Assembly: GCA_036169595.1 (NCBI GenBank)
Contig: CM069767.1
Location: 2,838,501-2,902,500 of the forward strand
Length of the DNA stretch: 64,000 nt
Direction of reading: 5' to 3'
Source of the DNA: Dictyostelium firmibasis
Lineage: Eukaryota > Evosea > Eumycetozoa > Dictyosteliales > Dictyosteliaceae
In this document: one piece after another, positions 25,892 through 40,782 of the stretch
Position numbering within the stretch: position 1 is the stretch's first letter
How the letters are laid out: each line of letters begins with the position of its first letter
Translations under genes and position numbers: made by a program
Notes under the pieces: generated by a model
What the model was told of the DNA's origin: nothing
Seen by the model: only the letters and a program-made list of their open reading frames with translations
Database searches by the model: none

Positions 25892-27877
25892 ATGTCAATT
25901 AATCGTGGATGTTTAACCAATATTATAAATGTTGAACAAACCAAACGTTTTCAAAATATCGATTGTAGAGTTCAAGTTATAAAGACAAAACAATCTTCAA
26001 GTAATAATTTAGAGATTCATTTATCAGATCAAGATCATATTTTTGTTGGTATATCAAAGGCTGATCCATCAAATATTCCAATCAATTCAATTGTTAATCT
26101 TAGTGACTTCTCTATAAACTTTCCAAAAAGATTCTTAAATATCGTTCAATTCAATGTCATCTCTCAAGAAAAAGAAATTAAAACTACACCTGGTAAAAAT
26201 TTAACATATCATTCAGTATATAAAAAAACAGATGGTAACAGTCAAAACAATAATCAACAACCACCTCCACAACAACAACAACAACAACAATTTCAACAAC
26301 CAAGATCAAATACAACAATGGGAGCAAACAGTGGAATTTCATCAAGAGGCAATCCATTAGCAAGCCAAAGAAATCAAGCAGGAGCTATTAGATCAAATAA
26401 CAGTCTTGGCGGTAATAATAACAATAATAATATGAATGGTGGATCAAATAATTTTTATGCAGATTTATCATCACAACCAATTACAGATATTTCACACATT
26501 GCAACTGGCATGGGCCAACAATTTACAATCAAAGCAATGGTAAGAAACAAACAACCCCTAAAATCTTGGACCAAAGGTGCCAATGGTGAAGGTAAACTCT
26601 TTAGTATGGAATTAGTTGACTCGACTGGTGAAATTAAATGTGCCTGTTTCTCTGATAGTTCAAATCCAAGCAACTTTATCAATGCACTCTATGACTGCTT
26701 TGAGAATGGTAAAGTCTATTTCATTCAAAGATTCTTTGTTAAGAATGCAAACCAAAAATTCAATACTCTCTCACATCCATGCGAACTCAGTATCAACTCT
26801 GAATCGAGAGTAATGGTTAGCCCAGATCAAACCCAATACACTGCACATTACAAATTCACAAAGATTGCCGATATTGAAAACTTGGAAAAGAATGCCACTT
26901 GTGATGTTATTGGCTCCATTACACACATTGACCCAATCGCCAATCTCACCAGTAAACAAGGTAAAGAATTCACCAAATTTGGCATCACCATTGCTGATGA
27001 TACTAATGCCAGTATCAGTGTCGTTTTTTGGAACGAAAAAGCCACAGAGGTTTCTCCTCAAGTAAAAGCTGGTGATATCATTGCAATGAAAGGTGTCAAA
27101 GTTTCCGATTTCTCTGGTAGAACACTCTCTTATGGTTTCACATCATCGTTTGAATTGAATGATGAACAACTTCAAGAAACTAGTAATCTTCGTGCACATT
27201 TACAAAACTTTGATATCAATAGTCTTCAATCCCTCACTATTGCAAGCACATACACCCCAAATACCTATGAACAAATCGATCTTCCAATCTTTTTAATCAG
27301 AACCATTCCAAAAGGATCACCACTCTACATTTCTGACCCAAAATCAAGTAAACAACTCTATCGTACTATTGGTCAATTCCAACGTGTTATTCCATTGAGT
27401 CAAATGGAAGAAATCAATAAAGTCGATGATATCTCTAGTAAATTGGATTGGAAATATAAAGCCTGTACAAAATGTAAAAAATCATGTCCAGAGGGTAGTT
27501 GCTCACATTGTGGATCACCAGATTGGGAGTACTCTTACCGTATGACTTTGAAACTCTCTGATGGTGATGATGCAATTAGCGTAGAGTTGATGGGTAAAAC
27601 TGGTGATAAATTATTTGGATATAGCGCCGCTAAAATGTATGAATTGAGTCAAGAACAAATCAATGAAATCTTCAATAGTGTACTCAGCAATAATTATGTC
27701 GTCTCGCTTGCACCAAGCACTTATACAGGTTCGAATGGTCAAGAATATAATAGATTCAATGTTTTTGATTTTTCGATTCTCTACGATTCTAACTCCAAAC
27801 TCTCATCCAATCAATTCCAACATTATATTGAGAGCAGTTTTAATGATTGTAGATTATTTAATGATTTACAACAATAA
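25892..27877 (+). CDS. rpa1: Replication protein A large subunit (RPA70)
   Basis: A single exon of 661 residues, close to the size of RPA70 in other eukaryotes. Residues 1 to about 110 match the N-terminal OB fold (DBD-F), which recruits checkpoint proteins. A Gln/Asn-rich linker (about 120-195) precedes DBD-A (QPITDISHIATGMGQQFTIK onward), then DBD-B (HYKFTKIADIENLEKNATCDV) and DBD-C, which carries a zinc ribbon at about 525-541 (CTKCKKSCPEGSCSHCG). RPA1 is the major single-stranded DNA-binding protein of the RPA heterotrimer, working in replication, recombination and repair in the nucleus. All domains are present and undisturbed. It converges on VASP with about 270 nt between stops. Confidence 0.95.
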   Translation: MSINRGCLTNIINVEQTKRFQNIDCRVQVIKTKQSSSNNLEIHLSDQDHIFVGISKADPSNIPINSIVNLSDFSINFPKRFLNIVQFNVISQEKEIKTTPGKNLTYHSVYKKTDGNSQNNNQQPPPQQQQQQQFQQPRSNTTMGANSGISSRGNPLASQRNQAGAIRSNNSLGGNNNNNNMNGGSNNFYADLSSQPITDISHIATGMGQQFTIKAMVRNKQPLKSWTKGANGEGKLFSMELVDSTGEIKCACFSDSSNPSNFINALYDCFENGKVYFIQRFFVKNANQKFNTLSHPCELSINSESRVMVSPDQTQYTAHYKFTKIADIENLEKNATCDVIGSITHIDPIANLTSKQGKEFTKFGITIADDTNASISVVFWNEKATEVSPQVKAGDIIAMKGVKVSDFSGRTLSYGFTSSFELNDEQLQETSNLRAHLQNFDINSLQSLTIASTYTPNTYEQIDLPIFLIRTIPKGSPLYISDPKSSKQLYRTIGQFQRVIPLSQMEEINKVDDISSKLDWKYKACTKCKKSCPEGSCSHCGSPDWEYSYRMTLKLSDGDDAISVELMGKTGDKLFGYSAAKMYELSQEQINEIFNSVLSNNYVVSLAPSTYTGSNGQEYNRFNVFDFSILYDSNSKLSSNQFQHYIESSFNDCRLFNDLQQ

Positions 27878-28055
27878 AATAACATTACAGCAATAATAAC
27901 AATCTTTTTTTCCAAATAAATTAAATTAGTTTTTAATTATTTTTTATATAAACAGTCTAAAATTTTTTTTTACTTTATTTTTTTTTTTTTGTCATAGATA
28001 AATATATATTTTTTCATTATTTTTTTTTTCTATTAATTTATTTTTTATTACTTTT

Positions 28056-28106
<51 letters not shown>

Positions 28107-28146
28107 AAGAAATCATTTAATTCATTCGCCCATTAAAGATATTAAT

Positions 28147-29512
28147 TTAATGTTGTTGAGATAATCTGATTGCTTCTAAAATTTCATCTTTGGCTTTTTG
28201 AATTTCCTTTCTGACTTCGGATAAAATCTCTTCCTTGAGTGATTGTAAATCCTCATTGGCAACAGTTGATGGGAGTGGAGCTGATAAGGATGGTGAAGGT
28301 GGTTTATTTGCAGCTGGGGTTTTGGATACTGCTGGTTTGTTGAATGATTGTGGTGGTTTGAAAGAAGATGTAGTTGATGGTGTTGGTGCTGGTGTTGGTG
28401 CTGGTGCAGATTCTTCTTTTGGTTGGGATGCTGCTGCCTTCATTTTGGCTCTCTTGGCCATAACCTCTGCCATTAAATCACCACCACCGCCACCGCTAGA
28501 TTTTGGTGCTGGTGCTGGTGCTGGTGTTGACCCACCTGCTGGTTCTGATCCACCATTATTGGCGGCTTGACTGACTGGTGGTGTAGCTTTTGTTTGTACA
28601 CCACCACTTTTATCGACTGTAACTGTCTTTTTAAGTCCCGATTTTGAGAAACCTTCAATCGAACCTAAAAGGGCACCTCTTCCAACTGCGCCTCCTGCTG
28701 CTGGTGCTACAGTATATGAAATAATTTTTATTTTTTTATTAGATTTAATGAATATATGTGTAAATAAATAAAAAATAAAAATAAAGAAATAAATAAAAAA
28801 ATTTCTTCTTTTTTTTTTCCCAAGGATCACTTACGTTTTGGAGCTGGTGGTGGTGGTGGTGGGCCTGGTGGTTTTGGTGGTGCTGGAGGTGCAGCTGGTG
28901 GTGCTGGAGCAGCTGGAGCAGCTGGTGCGGCTGGTGCAACAGGTGCAACTGGTGCAACTGGTTTAGCAACTATAGTGGAAGCTGGTCTTTGTGGTGGTTG
29001 TTGTGGTTGTGGTGGTTGTTGTGGTTGTGGTTTTGGGATTTGTGGCGGTGGTTGTTGTGGAGCACCTTTGAGAGTTCTTAAAACATTTTCAAAACCTCCA
29101 CCAAAGGTATCTGCATCTGGTTTGCTTGTAAAGTTGATACCAAAATGAGTACGTTGGTCGGTGAATTGATGGAAAATTTCAGAGGCTCTGCTATAGACAA
29201 CTTCACTCTTTACTGCAAAATTAATTAAAAAGTTATTTGGATCATCACCTGCTCTACCAATTACTCTGTAAGTGTTTGCGCTTGAATTATAATACATTTG
29301 GAGTGTAGCTGGTACATTTGATGATGGTACCCAATTTCTAGTTTGTGGACTGTAGGTAAAAACTTGTCCTGTTGCATTGAAAATTGCTGTTTCACTTAAA
29401 TTTTTTTTTATTAATATCTTTTTTTTTTTTTTTTCGATTGGTTTTTATTTTTTTTTTTACCACACAGAAAAAAAAATTTATTTGAAAAATTAAAAAAAAA
29501 AACCTACCTCAT
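28147..29512 (-). CDS. vasP: VASP, Ena/VASP actin polymerase
   Basis: Three exons on the minus strand, 29508-29512 (only ATGAG), 28835-29394 and 28147-28706, give 374 residues. The first junction restores the start MSETAIFNATGQVFTYSP. Residues 1 to about 112 form the EVH1 domain, which binds proline-rich partners. About 120-205 is a Pro/Gln/Ala-rich region with GPPPPPPAPK for profilin-actin. Then come a WH2-like G-actin site (GRGALLGSIEGFSKSGLKKT), an F-actin site (DLMAEVMAKRAKMKAA) and a C-terminal tetramerisation coiled coil (LQSLKEEILSEVRKEIQKA). In Dictyostelium VASP speeds filament elongation with the formin dDia2 and is needed for filopodia and chemotaxis. The 5-nt coding part of exon 1 is unusually small but gives the canonical Ena/VASP N-terminus. 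Confidence 0.94.
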
Positions 29513-30451
29513 TGTTACTATTATATATTATTAAAAAAACTTTTTTTTTTTTATTACTTTCAAAAGGGAAAAAAAAAAATGACTATTACAAATACAAATA
29601 TAAATACAAATTATTTTCTATTTTTTAAAAAAATTTTTTTTTTTTTTTTTGAGGGCGAACTTTAAATAATTCAAAAAAAAGAGATTGAAGATTATTTAAA
29701 AAGAAAATACAAATACAAAAAAAAAAAAAAAAAATGTGTGTTGTGAAATTATATTATAACCCTTTTTTGTGGATAATAATATGATTATTTTAAAAATATT
29801 TTGTTGAAAAAAAAAAAAAAAAATTAAAAATATGTAAATATATAAAAAAGATATATATTATATATTGGATTAGATAACAACAACAAAAAAGTGGTTTTAT
29901 AATTTATTAAAAAAAAAAAAAAAAAAAAAAAAATTAAAAAAAAAAAATAAAAATATAAAAAAAATTAAATAAAAAAAAAATTTTTTTTTGGGGTTGAGCA
30001 AAACAGTTTGGATAATTGAAAAAAAAAAAAAAAAATAAATAAAAAAAAAGAAAAAAAAAAAAAAAAAAAACTTGATCGAGATTATGCGATATTTCTATAG
30101 AAGCTTACCAGATTTACATTGTTGTTATTATTGGTTAAAATAATTCTGAATTTTTTTTTGTTTTTATCATAAACACGAATAATTATATTTTTTTTATTAT
30201 TTTTTTTTATTTTTGATTAAAAAAAAAAAAAAAAAAAAAAAAAAGAAATATAAAACTTCTTTTCATATTTGATACCCATGTATTTTATAAAACAAATTTA
30301 TATTTTCTTTTCAATCTTTTAAATTAATTTAGTGTTAATTTTATTTCGAATGATTTACATTGGTTTAATAATAAAACTAACAATCAAGAAAGTATTTGAA
30401 TTATAAAATAAATTTTTTTTAAAAAAAAAAAAACCAATTTTGGTTCATAAT
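29513..30451. other. intergenic spacer, VASP to PIG-S
   Basis: Nearly all long A and T runs, with short mixed patches at about 30070-30170. It holds the VASP promoter on one side and the PIG-S 3' region on the other. I see no gene or RNA in it. Confidence 0.55.
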
Positions 30452-31990
30452 TTATTTATTTAATTTTTTATTTTTGTAATGTTTAAATTCTTGAAAGATA
30501 CCAGCAATAATTGGGAAACAAACAGGTACAAAGAGAGGAGTATAAACAGCATATTTATGTTCATCAGGGAAATATAATTGAGAGAGCATATTCTTATCAA
30601 AGAAAGCAGACTCTGAAGAGGCCAACGATTGTTTAGATGCTTGAAGAGCACAATTATAATCGGATTGTTCAAGACATTGATGTGCACGACCTAAAGATTC
30701 AGTTGCAACTTTAACTTGATCACGAATATTATCCAATACCAACATATTTGGTAAACTTTCAATCAATGAGCTTAAACTATACAAAGTTGATATTGATACA
30801 TTGATATTCTCTGCTGCATATCTCTTAATGATGGAGTTGATTTCATCATTACCCAAAACAATATCTTTTTCTAAATATTTCTCTCTCTTTTCCTTATTAT
30901 TATTGTTTTTATTATTTTCATTATTAATTCCTAATAATTCTTTTAGTTGATATTTGAATGAAATCATTTGATCCTCTAATTCATCTGTTAAATCAATTGG
31001 GTCGTTGTTATTATTCTTTTTATTGTTATTTACATTATGAATTATGATGCCACCCCACTGTGGAATTAAAAATGAATTACTATCTAAAAAAAAAAAAAGA
31101 GTTAGATTGGAAGAGCACTAAAGGGTATAAATATATAAAGATAAAAGCATACTTTGATTTGAACGAATATATAATGGTGATTGGGTTGTTTTTGGTATAT
31201 ATATGATAAAATTTAAAGTTGGTTGATTTGTTGAGGGAGTATCTAATTGCCACTCATTTGGGTTGATATACTCTGAAAGGAATGAGGATGGAATATAATA
31301 ACTTTTTTCTTTTGAGTCGTAAAGTGGTGATTTTAAAAGTGATGCATAATGTGAAATTTTAGATTGAACTGTAAAATTTGCAATATCTGATATTTGATCA
31401 ATAAATGGTTGAATATATTCTATATTTTATCAAAAAGAAAAAATAAATTGGGAAGAGTTAGTATATGTGATAGATTAAGTGAAGGATTGTGTGAGAAAGT
31501 AATTTTTCTCTTTTTTTTTTAAAAACACAATCTATATATTGTTGTTTTTGTTACTTGGGTATAAAAATATTTACTATTTGAAAGATAAGGGAAATCCCAT
31601 TTTGGTACGATATCAGATGGATCCGAATTTAATAATGTAAAGGATAAACTATATTCTGTAGCTGTTTTAACTTCAATGTCATGTTGAATTGGTCCAACTT
31701 GATCAAAGAGTTGTTTAAATAGTGGCCATTTAGTTTGTGTCATATTATCTTTTAGCTAAATTATAGATGATATATAATTCGTTAGTCATTGAAAAGGATA
31801 GAATTCTTTATTTATTTGTTTATTGAATATTATAGGATTGTATATTAAAATTTACATAATATTCACTTATTTCTGTAAAATCTACATTTGATCTATAGGT
31901 AGTTGTAGTATTCCACCAAACCGGTATACCTGCAATGAATAATAATACAAATGTAATTACAATATTAACTCTTTTACTTTTTGTAAACAT
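30452..31990 (-). CDS. pigS: GPI transamidase subunit PIG-S
   Basis: Four exons on the minus strand, 31856-31990, 31575-31755, 31153-31419 and 30452-31083, join in phase to give 404 residues. An N-terminal membrane span (VNIVITFVLLFIAGIPVWW) is followed by NTTTTYRSNVDF, which matches the start of PIG-S. The lumenal part contains WGGIIIHN near residue 210, and the C-terminus SQLYFPDEHKYAVYTPLFVP leads into a second span. PIG-S is a subunit of the ER complex that cleaves C-terminal signals and attaches GPI anchors, which are abundant on amoeba surface proteins. It is shorter than human PIG-S (about 555), mostly in the lumenal domain, so a small exon could have been missed. It is divergent from COG5. 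Confidence 0.87.
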
Positions 31991-32257
31991 TATATGATTA
32001 TATTTATATATAAAAAAATACAAAAAAAGAAAAGAGAAAAAAAAGAAAAAAAAAAAAAAAAGAAAAAAAATTTTTATAACAAATTGTATTTATATTAAAA
32101 AATTTAAATTAAAAAAAAAAAAAAAACACATGAAGTTGTTGAAAAATGAATTTTTTTTTTTTTTGTTTTTTTTTTTCTTAATTTTTTTTTTGTGATTTTT
32201 TTTTTTTTATTTTTTTTGAAATCTTGTATTATTATGAATCATTATTATAATAATTAT

Positions 32258-32304
<47 letters not shown>

Positions 32305-32314
32305 AACTATTATA
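31991..32314. other. bidirectional promoter region PIG-S/COG5
   Basis: 324 nt between two divergent start codons, made of A and T runs, including a T run of over 30 nt directly before the COG5 leader. It presumably drives both genes. I see no further element. Confidence 0.5.
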
Positions 32315-32956
32315 ATGAGTAATAGTAATAATAATAATAATCTCAATAATGAAAAAAGATCACCACTACCAAATATTTCATCACCAAATTTAATATCAAA
32401 CTCATCAAAAACCACAATAACCACAACTATGATTGGGAATGAAGATGAAAATGAAAAAAAAAAAAGTAATAATAATATATTTGAAGGTGATAATTCTCAT
32501 ATATATAATCAATTCTTAGGAGATGATTTTAATGTTGTACATTACACGAGTAATGCATTAAAAGTATCATCTATTTCATTATCATTGGATACATTAACTA
32601 CATGCACTCGGGAGTTAGGACAAGAATTAACAGAGAATATAACAACAAACTATGACGATCTATTCAAGTTGGCTAATAATATCAAAGAATTGGATCAATT
32701 AACTGATACACTAAAATTGGGAGTTTCAAATCTTGAGGAATCAATTCAACGTATGAAAAAGGATATATCAGAACCATATAATAAAGTTAAATCTCATATT
32801 AGTCAATTAAAACGTGTTCAAGATTCTTGTGAACTATTGCGTAAAGTAATTCGTTATATTCAATTGGTTAAGAAATTAAAAAATCATCTTCAAGCTGGTA
32901 GTAGAGATTTATCAAAATCTGCCCAATGTATAAATGAAATTAGTAATCTATTATTT

Positions 32957-33019
<63 letters not shown>

Positions 33020-35090
33020 TTATTATAAAAAAAATCAATATTTTAAAAATTATTAACTTTTTTTATTTTATTTTTAAAAATAAAAAGATTTATTAAAAAA
33101 AGATAGCGATTTAACAGGAATTAATATAATTGATTCACAAGTTGTTTGGATTAAAACATGTAGTGATCAAATTATAACGATATCATCCACTTTATTATAT
33201 CAAGGTATGGAGAATCAAAATCAAACAGATGTTGCCAACTCATTACAGGTATTTCATAATATGGCAATATTGAATGAAAAGGTTTATTCCGTGGTTAATT
33301 CAACAACAGAAAAAGTTATTAAAAATATAAAGGCATTATTAAATGTCAATAAATTAATTGCAGATTTACCAAAAACATCAATAGCGAATAATAGTATTAC
33401 CAGTAGTAATATTGGTAATAGTAATAATAATACCAATAAAAATAACAATATTAATAATATAATATCAACATCAACGGATAAATCAATTTGGTTAAAGTTT
33501 GAATCATTAATTGATACACTTTATTCATCATTAATTCAAATACTTCATTTACAAAGAGTATTACTTAAAATTAAAGACCCACTCACACATAAGTCTTTAA
33601 TGGAGGTATTGTTAATAAAGCAACATCAATTACAACAACAACAGCAACAACAAGGGGGAGCAGGAGCAACGACCACAATAACACAACCTGTTTTAATAGA
33701 AATGATATCAACATTATTTTGGAAATCAATTTTAAAGGTTTTAGAAAATAATTTATTAGTGGCAGCAAAGTCATCAAATATTATAGAGAATACATTCATT
33801 AGGGAATATCCAAAAGTTTCAAAATTCTTTTTGGATTTTATAAAGAGACTACAAAATTATATAGATATTCATCAAATGGATATACAACAACAATTTATGA
33901 TTGTTTTATCAAATATAAATCAAATTATAGGTGCTAATAATAATAGTAGTGGCAGTGGCAATAGTATTGAATCACCTTCTTCATCCTCTTCTAATTCATC
34001 AACAACAACAACACCAACACCAACATCATCATCATTAATTTTATTATCAGCAGACGATTATAAATTATCATTGTTCAAATCAATTGGATTATTTGAAAAA
34101 GCATATCTAGAATATAGTCAATCTAAAATGTCAACGATTGTTAATGGATTATTCCCACAGTCTACATGGAGTTCAAGATCAACATTACCAGTTATACCGA
34201 ATGGTAAACAATTGGTTGATTTATCGAAAACTATTTGGAGTGAAATCGAATGGTTGGTTGCAAATAATGATAGACAACTATTGGGTAAATTAATGTTGGT
34301 GGTTTCAAAAGTGATCGATTTATTTAGTTTGAAAATTGAATCGATGGTACAACCACCTGGTTTAATAGTTTTAGGTGGTAGTAGTAGCAGTAATGAAATA
34401 ATAACGATCAATGAAAATTCAAAACCAACTCCCTCTCAAACTGTAAACATGCTATTATTCAATGCATCAATTCAATTGAATTCTTCCATTCAATCATTAC
34501 TTACCTCCCAACCATTGGAGAGAGAATCAATCATTCTCATTGAAAAATCATTAAATTCTCTAGTCACCATTTGTACAAATATTATAACACCTTTAATGAA
34601 TTCATTTTTCACTCATATCGAACAAATATTTTCAACAATTCATAATGAAGATTGGTAGTAAGTTTTTTTTTTTTTTTTTTAAAAATTTATTTCATTAATG
34701 TCTAACTTTTTTTTTTTTTTTTTTTAATTTAAAAGTAATGAAAAAACTACAAAAATGTTAATAAATAAATCGAATCAAACATGTTCAAGTTATATGGAAA
34801 ACTTTAAAACTTTAGTAAACTATTTTCAAAATCAATATTTGATGAGATTTACTCCATGCCAATTATTGAATAGTCAAATAAAAGCAATGATTTCAAAGAT
34901 ATTCATTGTCTACTTAAAATATTGCTCTTTATTAAAACAACCATTCTCTGAAAATGGTAAATTAAAAATGGTTAATGATTTAACTCATTTAGAATTTGCA
35001 GTAACTCCATTATTAGTTTCTGGTGGTATAAAAGAAATTGGGGAATCATATAATTTAATTAGAAATTATAAACAATCAATTTTTAATTGA
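32315..35090 (+). CDS. cog5: Conserved oligomeric Golgi complex subunit 5
   Basis: Three exons, 32315-32942, 33088-34657 and 34736-35090, give 850 residues, near human COG5. The N-terminal part carries the COG5 signature: FLGDDFNVVHYTSNAL, LTENITTNYDDLFKLA, then a coiled segment ending DISEPYNKVKSHISQLKRVQ and LLRKVIRYIQLVKKLKNHLQ. After the junction come NLLKKDSDLTGINIIDSQ and VANSLQVFHNMAILNEKV, again as in COG5. Later inserts are Asn/Ser/Gln-rich. COG5 belongs to lobe B of the COG tether, which returns glycosylation enzymes within the Golgi. Intron 1 contains a TTTA array, and its donor (GTAATC) is weaker than its neighbours. The gene converges on the cysteine-rich gene with about 125 nt between stops. 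Confidence 0.92.
32950..33023 (+). repeat. intronic TTTA tetranucleotide array
   Basis: About 17 near-perfect TTTA units lie within the first COG5 intron, starting only a few bases past the donor site. The array reads open in one frame, which artificially extends the first exon. Length changes here should be neutral unless they crowd the donor. Confidence 0.85.
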
Positions 35091-35098
35091 ATAATAAA

Positions 35099-35137
<39 letters not shown>

Positions 35138-35215
35138 AAATTTAAAAGTAATAATAATTTAAAATGATAGTTTTTTTATTTTCATTTTATTTTATTATTT
35201 TATTTTTTTATTTAT

Positions 35216-37594
<2,379 letters not shown>

Positions 37595-38792
37595 TTTTTT
37601 TACTTTTTTCTTTTTTTATAAATATAATTATTATTATTACTTTTTTAAATATATTTATTTTCTTGAAGAAATAATTTCAATTTAAATACTAAAAAAAAAA
37701 AAAAAAAAATTTTAAAAGAAAAAAAATAATAAATTTATTATTGTAATTATTTCTCCATTTTATTCATAAATCATTTGCGAAATGGGTGAATTTACATCAT
37801 TCCATTTAATGGTGAAAAACAATATATCAAATTATATAGATATATGCATGTTGCCAAAAAAATTAATTTTTTAATCCCACACTACCATTAATTTTCACCA
37901 GTATACAAAAAAAAAAAAAAAAAAAAAAAAAAACAAAAACACGTTCAAACACACTCACACACATACACATACACACACACACAAACTCACATACACATAC
38001 ATGTCCTAAGAGGAAATCAATATTCACAAAACAAATAATTATCATCATTCTATATTTTATTACAAATAAATTTTTTTAAAAAAAAAAATAATCAACAAAT
38101 TTAATTATTTTATCTTAATATATCTTGCAATCTATATTTCACTCAATGTTAAGACAACGACACATTATTGTGTGTTTAATATTATTAATACTCCCATTCA
38201 CATATTAACACATTGTTTGAATAGATTATAGATATAAAAAAAATATTTGTTTTTTTTTTATTTTTTTATTTTTATTTTATTTTTTTGAATTAATTTTTTT
38301 AAAATAAACCAAATAATATTGTTTTAGATTTATATATTACAAATAATTAGTAAATTTATAATAATAACAATTGGTATTTAAAAAACTGTTTCCTTTTTTT
38401 ATGAAAATGTTTTTATATACAAATAATAAATTTTTTTTAATTTTTTTTTTTATTTTTTATTTTTTATTTTTCGATATATTTATTGTACAGGTTTGATTTT
38501 TTTTAAAATAAAAAAAAAACCAAAAAAAAATAGTTGTATTCTTATTTGTAGTATTGTATGTATTCTAAAAAATTGTTTTCTATTATTACTTGTTGTTTTT
38601 TTACCTCTTTTTTTTTTTTTTTTTTTTCAGAAAAAAAAAACTATATTAAATTATAATTTTTTCTTCTTTTTATATACCAAATATTTACTAATAATATGGT
38701 ATATTTTTTTTTTTTTTTCCTTCCTTTATCTAAAGAAAAAAAAAAAATAATAATATTTCTCGGTAAAAATTAAAAAAAAAAAAGATGGTAAT
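37595..38792. other. intergenic spacer with CA-rich tract
   Basis: 1.2 kb between two minus-strand genes. It holds a CA-rich imperfect microsatellite (37937-38003) and a relatively mixed patch (38100-38240), and is otherwise homopolymer-rich. It presumably contains the promoter of the cysteine-rich gene. CA-rich elements are known in promoters of developmentally regulated Dictyostelium genes, so the tract is a candidate control site. No gene is seen. Confidence 0.5.
37937..38003. repeat. imperfect CA microsatellite / CA-rich element
   Basis: Runs of ACACAC and CACATACACATAC alternate for about 65 nt, starting about 340 nt upstream of the cysteine-rich gene's ATG. It is the only CA-type dinucleotide array in the window. 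It may be a simple repeat or a CA-rich promoter element. Confidence 0.6.
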
Positions 38793-40782
38793 TTAAATTT
38801 CGTGCATAAATTCATCGATTGTATCCTCGGTCGGTATAACTTCATTTTCATCGTTTGGTTCTCCATTGTTTATATTTTCAACGTTACTACTAATATTATT
38901 ATTTTCAGAGGAAACGGAAATACCACCACCAGCAACTCCATGTGGAATATCAATTTCGACAACATCATGTGTACCATCAACTTTATTTATAATATCAACA
39001 GAGATACCATTTTCATTGATGGTAATATCAACTGTACCGCCATATTGGTTTGATGGCTCTGAAGGGAACATTTTAACTGGCTCCATTTCAATTTCATTAT
39101 CATTAGCTTGTTCTTTTTTCTCACTTCTTTTCACTTGGAGTTCTTCCTCTTCATAATATGGTTGGGTTGGTCTTTGAGATTGAATAGCCAATTTTTCATC
39201 AGTGGTAATTGCGGAACTACCTTCACATTCTGGTGTAACAGTGTATTTACTTTCTGAACCGCTAACTCCTGCACCATGGCCACCTAAAGTTTGACCAATA
39301 TTAGTCACTGCTTGTGATTTAATGCCTAAACTTCTAATTGGGAAACTATATTTATGAGGTCTGTTTCTTAATTTTGCTGCCATCTATAAGAAAAAAAGAA
39401 TATGTAAAAAAAAAATTAGAAACAACTCTATTTTTTTTATTTTTTTTTAGTTTATAGAGTTTAATTAAGAAATAACTTACACAAATAGATGAACTTGAAT
39501 CTGTTGATAACTCTAACATTCTAAATTGGTAGAATGCCAATACAGTTGTTAAAATAATGATTGGGAGATGAATAGTATAATCAATAATAACTGTACTTTC
39601 CATGGAATATGGCGAATGAGTATGAGCCATTGGATGACCATATCCAATAAAGAATAAAGCTGCAATACAAATAGATGAAATGACTGCTACTTTTTTACCA
39701 TTGCTTGGTGGTAACAATGAAATAATTCTAGTTGCAATATATGAAAAAGCAAAACCACAACCTAAAATTATTGAATCAACCATCTATTTTTTTTTTTTTT
39801 AAAAAAAATTTTTTTTTAGTATTTTAAGAATAATTTTTTTTAATAAATTTCTATTTATTAATAAAATAAAACAAAACAAAACAAAACTTACTTTAAATGT
39901 AACGAAAAAGAATTTTTGATATCTTTTATATTCAGGTTTTAATGGATCGTAATAAAACATAAATACCATACCAACACCAAAGAAAACACATAATAAAATG
40001 ATAGCATGATATTTGAAATTATATTTCCAATCCATTTTAAGTGGGTTACATTCTTTTCTTGTTTCCATTTTTTTTTTCATCATCGCAACTTCAAACATGA
40101 GTAAAATTAAATCATATTGGAAATATGATAATGTTAAGGAACAAAATAAAATGGTCCAATGAAATGATACTTCAATTGCGATCAAATTATCATAAATATC
40201 ACCTTTAGATGTTAAAATTAAAGCATGTGAAGTACTATGTGGCCACCAACTGACCATAAAAAAAGATATACAACCCCAACACCAAATCTATATAAAAATA
40301 ATAAAATAAAAAAATTTAATTAAAAGATAAAAAATTAATAATCTGTTTAGCTTTGAAATTTTTGGATGGTTTTTTTTTTTTTTTTTGGGTTTTTTTTGGG
40401 TTTTTTTTCGTTTTTTTTTTTTTTATTTGTTTAAAAAATTACTTACCATTCTTTTTCTTAATTGTTGATTTCTAATTTTAAAAACTTTTAAACCCACTGC
40501 AACGAAAAAGCCAATTCCAAGTCCAAATAATAATGTTTCAAACACTGACAGAATTGAAAGTGCAACTTTGTGACTTTGATCTCTAACCATTTCTGGTAAA
40601 AGATCTCTGTTTAAATTATCTGATTTAACTCTATAATCATCTACAACTGTTCTATCAATTGACATTGCTACACCCCACCCTATTAAAGTTAATATAATGA
40701 TTTGGGTTCTTAAACTTTTTTTAATATTGTCAAAAGCTGTCGTTATATTTCTTGTAAAATTTTTTTTCTGATTACTCATCAT
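38793..40782 (-). CDS. unknown multi-pass (about 8 TM) membrane protein
   Basis: Four exons on the minus strand, 40447-40782, 39892-40287, 39481-39783 and 38793-39383, all in phase 0 with good GTAAGT donors, give 541 residues. Hydrophobic spans are seen at about 25-42, 70-98, 113-136, 148-178, 217-239, 245-267, 276-296 and 306-330. Span 3 leads into WWPHSTSHALIL, spans 4, 7 and 8 carry polar residues within the membrane (SFHW, GHPMAHTHS, DYTIHL), and the last ~210 residues are a soluble, acidic, Glu-rich tail. An N-terminal basic stretch precedes the first span. I recognise no family. The His residues near the membrane faces could bind metal or haem, but that is only a guess. An in-frame second Met directly follows the first. 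Confidence 0.75.
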
